Source: Candidatus Nanopelagicales bacterium (lineage in GTDB: Bacteria > Actinomycetota > Actinomycetes > S36-B12). Taken from it: a stretch of 47,993 nt of DNA. Below, in pieces: positions 43,419 through 47,993 of the stretch (position 1 is its first letter; the number at the start of each line of letters is the position of its first letter). The translations under genes were made by a program, and so were the position numbers. The stretch is from contig JAURME010000010.1 in assembly GCA_030830865.1 (NCBI GenBank), positions 1 to 47,993 of the forward strand. Direction: 5' to 3'. Below the pieces are notes generated by a model, which was not told where the DNA came from, searched no databases, and saw only the letters and a list, made by a program, of their open reading frames with translations.

Positions 43419-43823
43419 TCAGAACCGGCCCATGAACTTCAGCACCACGATGCCCGCGAAGAACACCACGATCAGTGCGCGGAAGAACCGGGAGCCCGGA
43501 GACAGGGCCGGCCACGAGAGCGCGGTCAGCCACGCGAGGAAGATCCACACGACGGCGAGCAGGATGCCGCCCAGCCAGGCCCAGGAGTCGCGGAGCAGCA
43601 ATCCGCCGAACAGCAGGATCGCCGGCAGCACCACGATCAGCCACCGCGGCGTGGCGTGGAGCTTGGCGAGGAGGGGAAGGCTGATGCGCTCCAGTGTGCC
43701 GCGGGCTCCCGGGCTCGTGCTGGTGGGTCGGGGGGCCGGACGTCCCGCCCCGGGTCCGCTGGGTCCACGAACGCCCCTGGGTGTGCGGCCCTTCCCCGAT
43801 GAGTCCTTGCTGTTCCCTGCCAT
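43419..43823 (-). CDS. Small membrane protein (possibly DUF6703 type)
   Basis: A 134-residue protein. A basic, Gly/Pro/Ser-rich N-terminus of about 55 residues is followed by four hydrophobic segments (WLIVVLPAILLFGGLLL, AWLGGILLAVVWIFLAWL, and two near the C-terminus around FRALIVVFFAGIVVLKF). LSWPALSPGSRFFRAL is a distinctive phrase I associate with the DUF6703 family of actinobacteria, with moderate confidence. ATG 43823 follows AGGGAGAG; the ORF-track starts further upstream overlap the divergent gene. Its stop is 63 nt from znuA, and it is divergent from the ABM-like gene. Function unknown. Confidence 0.7.
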   Translation of the reverse strand: MAGNSKDSSGKGRTPRGVRGPSGPGAGRPAPRPTSTSPGARGTLERISLPLLAKLHATPRWLIVVLPAILLFGGLLLRDSWAWLGGILLAVVWIFLAWLTALSWPALSPGSRFFRALIVVFFAGIVVLKFMGRF

Positions 43824-43856
43824 GTCTCTCCCTGACCGACCGTGCCGCCCACGCAC

Positions 43857-43862
43857 TAACGT
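43857..43862 (+). promoter_or_regulatory. -10 element for the leaderless ABM-like gene
   Basis: TAACGT, 7 nt before the GTG at 43870, in the 46-nt gap between divergent genes. It decides the start, because the ORF-track frame extends more than 200 codons upstream through unrelated DNA. Confidence 0.5.
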
Positions 43863-43869
43863 TCGTGGG

Positions 43870-44292
43870 GTGTCCCACCCTAGCCGTGCCCCGCTGGCCG
43901 ACCACGTCATCGTCATCAGCCGTTTCCGTGTGTCCGATGCTGAGCGCCCCGACTTCCTCACAGCCGCCGACGACGCCCTTGCGGCGCTGACGGCGCAGGA
44001 CGGGTGCCTGGCCGCGGATCTGGCGCAGGCCACGGATGATCCGCACCTGCTGCTCCTGCGCACGGAGTGGGCCGGCATCGGGGCCTACCGACGCGCGCTG
44101 TCTGCCTTCGACGTGAAGGTGCGCGCCGTTCCGCTGCTGTCCACCTGCCTGGACGAGCCGTCGGCCTTCGAGTCCGTGCGGCACTGGGATGGGGAGCGCA
44201 TCGTCTCCCATACCTCGGGGCTCGCCGCCGACGCCGGTGCCGTGGGGCTCGGCCACGCGGCCGGACCGGACGTCGACCCGGTCACCTCGTGA
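43870..44292 (+). CDS. Antibiotic biosynthesis monooxygenase-like (dimeric alpha/beta barrel) protein
   Basis: A 140-residue protein. VIVISRFRVSDAERPDFLTAADDALAALTAQDGCLAADLAQATDDPHLLLLRTEWAGIGAYRRALSAFDVK resembles the ABM fold: strand, helix, strand with the D-x-x-x-L-x-L-x-x-x-W pattern, and a helix. The C-terminal part has an SFEST-like loop and a variable tail. Catalytic residues are not apparent, so an enzymatic role is not claimed. It overlaps the phosphoribosyltransferase gene as GTGA, so the two are probably made together. GTG 43870 is supported by the -10 element. Confidence 0.75.
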   Translation: MSHPSRAPLADHVIVISRFRVSDAERPDFLTAADDALAALTAQDGCLAADLAQATDDPHLLLLRTEWAGIGAYRRALSAFDVKVRAVPLLSTCLDEPSAFESVRHWDGERIVSHTSGLAADAGAVGLGHAAGPDVDPVTS

Positions 44293-44777
44293 AGGAATTC
44301 GCCGACCTCGCGGACGGCGGGCGTCAGCTGGCGGTCGCCCTGACCGCGCGCCTCGACGGGGTCGACGCACTGCTCGCTCCGATTCTGCCCAACGGGGTGC
44401 CCGTTGCCCTCGGCATCACCGCGGAGCTCCCTCTGCCCGTCGTCCCGCTCGCGACCACGCGGACCGACGAGGGCGTCCGGGTGAGCGCGAGCCCCGAGCA
44501 TCTGACCGGCACCGTCGTCGTGGTGGACGACGGTGTCGAGACCGGCACCGCCGCACGGGCAGCAGCCCAGGCCCTGCGAGAAGCGGGTGTCGACCGCGTG
44601 CTCCTGGCCGTGCCCGTGTGTCCACGGGAGGCTCTGGCAGACCTCGCCCTGCGCTACGACGACGTCATCGCGGTGACCACACCACTGGTCCGGCGCAGCC
44701 TGACCTGGCACTACGAGGACTTCGACACCATCGACGAGGCGGAGGCACTGCGACGGCTGGGCGACCACTCCTCCTAG
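44289..44777 (+). CDS. Phosphoribosyltransferase-domain protein
   Basis: A 162-residue protein of the type I PRTase fold. The PRPP-binding motif is VVVVDDGVETGTAARAAAQALREAG, and the hood and flanking part read LLAPILPNGVPVALGITAELPLPVVPL. The C-terminal VCPREALADLALRYDDVIAVTTPLVRRSLTWHYEDFDTIDEAEALRRL resembles stand-alone predicted PRTases of the COG1926 kind. The base substrate is not evident. It is coupled to the ABM-like gene by GTGA, and its stop TAG begins the glyS -10 hexamer. It could be a salvage enzyme or a PRPP-sensing protein; the evidence does not decide. Confidence 0.8.
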   Translation: MKEFADLADGGRQLAVALTARLDGVDALLAPILPNGVPVALGITAELPLPVVPLATTRTDEGVRVSASPEHLTGTVVVVDDGVETGTAARAAAQALREAGVDRVLLAVPVCPREALADLALRYDDVIAVTTPLVRRSLTWHYEDFDTIDEAEALRRLGDHSS

Positions 44778-44780
44778 GAT
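44775..44780 (+). promoter_or_regulatory. -10 element for glyS
   Basis: TAGGAT, starting with the stop codon of the upstream gene, 9 nt before the glyS ATG. The transcript would have at most a few nt before the start codon. Confidence 0.45.
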
Positions 44781-44789
44781 TGCCGCACT

Positions 44790-46172
44790 ATGGCCAGTGA
44801 TCGCGTCGACGCCGTCGTCAACCTCTGCAAGCGCCGCGGGTTCGTCTTCCCGTCCTCCGAGATCTACGGAGGCACCCGCTCCGCGTGGGACTACGGCCCG
44901 CTGGGTGTCGAGTTGAAGGAGAACGTGCGCCGCCAGTGGTGGCAGGCCGTCGTCCGCAACCGCGACGACGTCGTGGGCATCGACTCGTCGATCATCCTCG
45001 CGCCGCAGGTGTGGGAGGCCTCGGGTCACGTCAACGCGTTCGTCGACCCCCTCACCGAGTGCAGGAAGTGCCACAAGCGCTGGCGCGCCGATCAACTGAT
45101 CGAGGCCTACGAGGAGAAGAACGGCAAGGAGCCCGAGAACGGCCTCGCCGACATCGTCTGCACCAATTGCGGCACCAAGGGCGACTTCACCGAGCCCAAG
45201 GACTTCAACGGCATGCTCCGCACGGCCGTCGGCCCGGTCGAGGATGCCGGCTCGGTGCACTATCTGCGACCGGAGACCGCACAGGGCATCTTCGTCAACT
45301 ACCTGAACGTCATGAACGCCGCGCGCAAGAAGCCGCCGTTCGGCATCGGTCAGACGGGCAAGAGCTTCCGCAACGAGATCACGCCCGGCAACTTCATCTT
45401 CCGCACCCGTGAGTTTGAGCAGATGGAGATGGAGTTCTTCGTCAAGCCCGGCACCGATGAGGAGTGGCACGAGTACTGGATGCAGCAGCGCTGGGACTGG
45501 TACGTCGACCTCGGCATGGATCCGGAGAACATGCGCTTCTTCGAGCACCCGCAGGAGAAGCTCAGCCACTACTCCAAGCGCACCGTCGACATCGAGTACC
45601 GGTTCCGCTTTGCCGGCAGCGAGTGGGCCGAGCTCGAGGGGATCGCCAACCGCACCGATTTCGACCTCACCACTCACGGTGAGCACTCGGGCACCGACCA
45701 CTCCTACTTCGATCAGGAGACCGAGGAGCGCTGGACGCCCTACGTCATCGAGCCTGCAGCGGGCCTTACCCGCGCCGTGCTCGCCTTCTTGCTCGATGCG
45801 TATGACGAGGACGAGGCCCCCAACTCGAAGGGCGGTGTCGACAAGCGCACCGTGCTGCGCTTCGACCCGCGTCTCGCGCCGGTCAAAGTGGCCGTGCTTC
45901 CGCTGTCCCGTAACGAGAAGCTCACCCCGGCGGCCAAGGAGCTCGCGGCGACGCTCCGCAAGCACTGGAACATCGAGTTCGACGATGCCGGGGCCATCGG
46001 GCGCCGCTACCGCCGTCAGGACGAAATCGGCACACCGTTCTGCGTGACGTTCGACTTCGACTCCCTCGATGACAACGCGGTGACGGTGCGCGAGCGGGAT
46101 TCGATGCAGCAGGAGCGCATCGCGATCGCCGAACTCGTCGGCTGGCTGGCGCCGAAGCTGCCCGCCTGCTGA
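44790..46172 (+). CDS. glyS: Glycyl-tRNA synthetase (alpha2 type)
   Basis: A 460-residue class II synthetase that charges tRNA-Gly. Motif 1 region is [37 protein letters not shown]; a zinc ribbon is CRKC and CTNC; motif 2 is [26 protein letters not shown]; motif 3 lies in [16 protein letters not shown]. The anticodon domain is at the end ([15 protein letters not shown]). This is the homodimeric, eukaryote-like form usual in actinobacteria. No ribosome binding site precedes the ATG, fitting a near-leaderless mRNA. The last codons (PAC-stop) form one arm of the palindrome shared with the convergent gene. Confidence 0.97.
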   Translation: MASDRVDAVVNLCKRRGFVFPSSEIYGGTRSAWDYGPLGVELKENVRRQWWQAVVRNRDDVVGIDSSIILAPQVWEASGHVNAFVDPLTECRKCHKRWRADQLIEAYEEKNGKEPENGLADIVCTNCGTKGDFTEPKDFNGMLRTAVGPVEDAGSVHYLRPETAQGIFVNYLNVMNAARKKPPFGIGQTGKSFRNEITPGNFIFRTREFEQMEMEFFVKPGTDEEWHEYWMQQRWDWYVDLGMDPENMRFFEHPQEKLSHYSKRTVDIEYRFRFAGSEWAELEGIANRTDFDLTTHGEHSGTDHSYFDQETEERWTPYVIEPAAGLTRAVLAFLLDAYDEDEAPNSKGGVDKRTVLRFDPRLAPVKVAVLPLSRNEKLTPAAKELAATLRKHWNIEFDDAGAIGRRYRRQDEIGTPFCVTFDFDSLDDNAVTVRERDSMQQERIAIAELVGWLAPKLPAC

Positions 46173-46188
46173 TCGAGGTCAGCAGGCG
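46163..46188. terminator. Shared palindromic terminator of glyS and the RCK-protein gene
   Basis: CGCCTGCTGA pairs perfectly with TCAGCAGGCG around a 6-nt loop. The TGA of glyS ends the left arm and the reverse complement of the other gene's TGA begins the right arm. Both proteins therefore end in Ala-Cys. It is a likely bidirectional terminator. Confidence 0.6.
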
Positions 46189-47585
46189 CAGCGGGCGCTG
46201 ACCGACCGCTGTGTGACCGGGGCTGACCCCGGATCCATCAGGCAGACCACGCGATCACCTTCGGGAACCACGGCGTACGGCTGCCCTCCGAGCAGAGACC
46301 GTGCGACGAACGCAGCGGTGAGACCGTTCACGTCGATGACGGGTCCGATCGGGAACAGTGATCGCGTCTCGTCGATGGCGTCGTCGGCCCCCGCTCGCAG
46401 CACCACCTGAAGCCCGGGCCGCACGGCAGTCGCAGCGAGGGCCACGGCGATGCTGTCGCGCTCCTCGCTCCCAGCCGCGACGAGAGCGACGGCGTTGTTG
46501 ATGCCGGCCCGCTTGAGCACGCGCCGTGAGGTGGCATCGCCGATGATGACCGGGATGTTCAGGTCGCGGGCGAGTCCTAGCCCCGACGCGTGGGGGAATC
46601 GCTCGATGCCCAGCACCGCAACGCCGAGGGCTCGGAGCTCCTGGGCGAGCCGGATGCCGACCTGCCCCATGCCGACGACGATCACGTGGCCACCGTGCGG
46701 GATGACCCTGCGGCCGAACAGCGCGACGTGTCGGCCCGAGAGCAGGTGGTGGACGATGCCGGCGGCGAACGCCGCGGTGAAGCCCATCACGAGCAGCGCT
46801 GCGATCGTCGCCCAGACGAGTTCCGCCGTGTGGTCCTGCAGGTCCGGTGCCGAGATCGTGGCGGTCGTCCGAGTGGCGTCGTAGAGGGCGCGGAGCAGTG
46901 AGTTGTGCTGCAGGCCCACGAGGGTGTCGATCGCGATGATGAGGAGCAGTCCGAAGGCTCCGCCGAGGAGGACCGCCGAGCCCGAGTCGTAGGCGTGCAG
47001 TTGGCCGCGGATCCTGCCGAACAGGCCTCGGAACCGCAGTCCCGACGGTGTCGTGAAGGGTTCGACCCGGGCAAGGTCGCCACCGTCGCCCGAGGGAGTG
47101 TCGATGGCGACCCACTGGGCCTCCAGCGATGAGCCACGGCGCCGGATGGCATCGTGTTCCGGAGCGATGGCGGCCGCCACGATCGACGGCACGCTGATGG
47201 ACGCGGGGGACAGCACCACGCAGTTCGGCACGTTCGCCTCGAGTTGCTTGCGCACGGTGCGGTCGAACAGCGCCACGAAGAGGCGGATGCCGGGTCGCAT
47301 GTGCTCGATGACGAGGCTGTAGCGCAGGGCGCGGATGTCGTCGTGAAGCAGGACCGCGACTCCGGTGACGCCGGCGTGCAGTGCCGCCCGGAGTTCGGCG
47401 TCCGACGGATCGTCGAGGTGGATCGTCGACGTCCCGGCGTCCTGCAGGAGTGCGCACGCGCGCCGACCCACGTCGGTGTGGCCGATCACGACCACCACCC
47501 CGGTTGCTGCGTCAGTTGTTGGGGTCGACACGCCGGTGTCGACCCCAACAACTGACGCAGCAACGTCCTCGGATGCGGGATTCAC
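46179..47585 (-). CDS. Channel-like protein with two RCK (TrkA-N) domains around a membrane pair
   Basis: A 468-residue protein. The N-terminal Rossmann-like domain (about 30-150, VVVVIGHTDVG) is followed by a linker, transmembrane helix 1 (about 203-224), a loop, helix 2 (256-281), and a second NAD-binding TrkA-N domain (298-440, VIVVGMGQVGIRLAQEL). The region LRALYDATRTTATISAPD lies where a two-helix potassium channel has its pore helix and TVGYGD filter, but the filter is absent. The likely role is a ligand-gated ion channel relative or an NAD-sensing membrane protein. GTG 47585 is supported by TAGGCT 6 nt upstream. Codons 8-28 are the second copy of the 62-nt palindrome, giving an atypical N-terminus. 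Confidence 0.8.
   Translation of the reverse strand: MNPASEDVAASVVGVDTGVSTPTTDAATGVVVVIGHTDVGRRACALLQDAGTSTIHLDDPSDAELRAALHAGVTGVAVLLHDDIRALRYSLVIEHMRPGIRLFVALFDRTVRKQLEANVPNCVVLSPASISVPSIVAAAIAPEHDAIRRRGSSLEAQWVAIDTPSGDGGDLARVEPFTTPSGLRFRGLFGRIRGQLHAYDSGSAVLLGGAFGLLLIIAIDTLVGLQHNSLLRALYDATRTTATISAPDLQDHTAELVWATIAALLVMGFTAAFAAGIVHHLLSGRHVALFGRRVIPHGGHVIVVGMGQVGIRLAQELRALGVAVLGIERFPHASGLGLARDLNIPVIIGDATSRRVLKRAGINNAVALVAAGSEERDSIAVALAATAVRPGLQVVLRAGADDAIDETRSLFPIGPVIDVNGLTAAFVARSLLGGQPYAVVPEGDRVVCLMDPGSAPVTQRSVSARCAC
47503..47564. repeat. 62-nt palindromic element, copy 2 (inside a reading frame)
   Basis: A perfect 29-nt inverted repeat (47503-47531 with 47536-47564) with a 4-nt centre. The core GTCAGTTGTTGGGGT is at 47511-47525 and its exact reverse complement at 47542-47556, with 16 nt between and 8 paired nt outside. 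The core differs from copy 1 by a single base, in both arms. It is read in frame as residues 8-28 of the RCK protein. Confidence 0.9.
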
Positions 47586-47591
47586 GGGATG

Positions 47592-47597
47592 AGCCTA
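47592..47597 (-). promoter_or_regulatory. -10 element for the leaderless RCK-protein gene
   Basis: TAGGCT on the minus strand, whose first three bases are the stop codon of the preceding MFS gene, 6 nt before the GTG at 47585. Confidence 0.45.
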
Positions 47598-47993
47598 GGT
47601 GTCTGAATGCTCCTTCGGGGGCTCGTATCCCTCAGACTCCACCCGGGCGGCGTTCTTCGGCAGCAGCAGGCTGGTCAGGGCGCCGAGGAGGACAAACCCG
47701 CCGGCGACCCAGGCCACGAGCTTGATCGCGTCCGCGAACCCTGCTGACGCACCCTCGACGATTACCTGACCGTCCGGGGCATTCGCGAATCCGGGCAGCG
47801 CCTGGCCGGCGGAGGCCGCCATGGCGTCGGACACCTGCTCGGCCTGGGCCGCGGGAACCCCTCGGTCCTCCAGCTGTCCGGCCACACCGTTGAGGCCGAA
47901 CAGCAGGGTCGCCCCGATGATCGCCGTGCCAATGGCGGCACCGACCTGGCGTGACGTGGACTGAACCGCGCTGCCCTGACCCGACTCGGCCAC
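47595..47993 (-). CDS. MFS transporter, C-terminal part (5' end outside window)
   Basis: The frame is open to the window edge, so this is the last 132 residues or so of a longer gene. It shows SGQGSAVQSTSRQVGAAIGTAIIGATLLFGL, the typical late-helix sequence of EmrB/QacA-type 14-helix exporters. A loop with an APDGQVIVEGASAGFADAIKLVAW stretch and a final helix (AGGFVLLGALTSLLLP) follow, then a charged tail. The substrate is not determinable. It probably encodes a drug or metabolite exporter; the ORF-track start at the very edge is an artefact of the window. It ends 9 nt before the next gene's GTG. Confidence 0.75.
   Translation of the reverse strand: MAESGQGSAVQSTSRQVGAAIGTAIIGATLLFGLNGVAGQLEDRGVPAAQAEQVSDAMAASAGQALPGFANAPDGQVIVEGASAGFADAIKLVAWVAGGFVLLGALTSLLLPKNAARVESEGYEPPKEHSDT

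Noticed and set aside
44085-45965. 626-aa minus-strand ORF opposite glyS and the PRTase gene
   Set aside because: It mirrors two well-supported genes with no recognisable motif, a shadow frame.

Overview
The window is about 48 kb of very GC-rich chromosome from an actinobacterium (Actinomycetota). Evidence for this is the dense GC3-rich coding, many GTG starts, GTGA/ATGA stop-start overlaps, and a gene order matching the actinobacterial rne-rplU-rpmA-obgE-proB-proA-nadD-rsfS ... comEA-comEC-holA-rpsT-lepA-hemW-hrcA-dnaJ-rsmE-phoH-ybeY-era-recO-uppS-zur-glyS backbone. I cannot name a genus. Almost everything is conserved housekeeping DNA. I see no insertion sequence, prophage, CRISPR array or integron, and no gene-free stretch longer than 300 bases.

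Layout: 1-2.6 kb, the 3' part of an RNase E/G gene followed by rplU-rpmA. 2.7-8.9 kb, obgE, proB, a small conserved gene, proA, a 48-residue membrane protein, nadD, rsfS and gpgP, then tRNA-Ala(GGC). 9.2-14.7 kb, an MFS exporter, a DHPS-like folP2 overlapping gpgS, a drug/metabolite transporter on the minus strand, and an anchored protein with three IPT/TIG domains. 14.8-20 kb, leuS, a YcaQ-type glycosylase, degV and plsY. 20.1-25.3 kb, comEA-comEC-holA, a TetR regulator and rpsT. 25.4-32.9 kb, lepA-hemW, a Dabb protein, a Tat-exported carbonic anhydrase, and the HrcA/CIRCE-controlled hrcA-dnaJ-rsmE-HIT group. 32.9-37.6 kb, phoH-ybeY-CNNM-EamA-era. 37.6-40.4 kb, a PerM-like transporter divergent from recO-uppS. 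40.4-43.4 kb, a Zur-regulated znuABC-zur zinc operon. 43.4-48 kb, a small membrane protein, an ABM-like protein with a phosphoribosyltransferase, glyS, a two-RCK channel-like protein, and the end of an MFS transporter.

How genes work together: GpgS and GpgP, 2.6 kb apart, form a complete two-step route to glucosylglycerate. ProB and ProA are the first two steps of proline synthesis. ObgE, RsfS, Era, YbeY, RsmE, L21, L27, S20 and LepA form a ribosome assembly and translation set. HrcA with DnaJ, and Zur with ZnuABC, are each self-contained regulated modules whose operator can be read directly in the DNA.

The two most distinctive observations are non-coding. First, two palindromic elements, each exactly 62 nt with the same internal geometry (two inverted 15-nt cores GTCAGTTGTYGGGGT separated by 16 nt), occur at opposite ends of the window; one is intergenic and one lies inside a reading frame. 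Second, about ten gene starts carry a TAnnnT hexamer 6-7 nt before the start codon, indicating widespread leaderless transcription. This was also used to choose starts.
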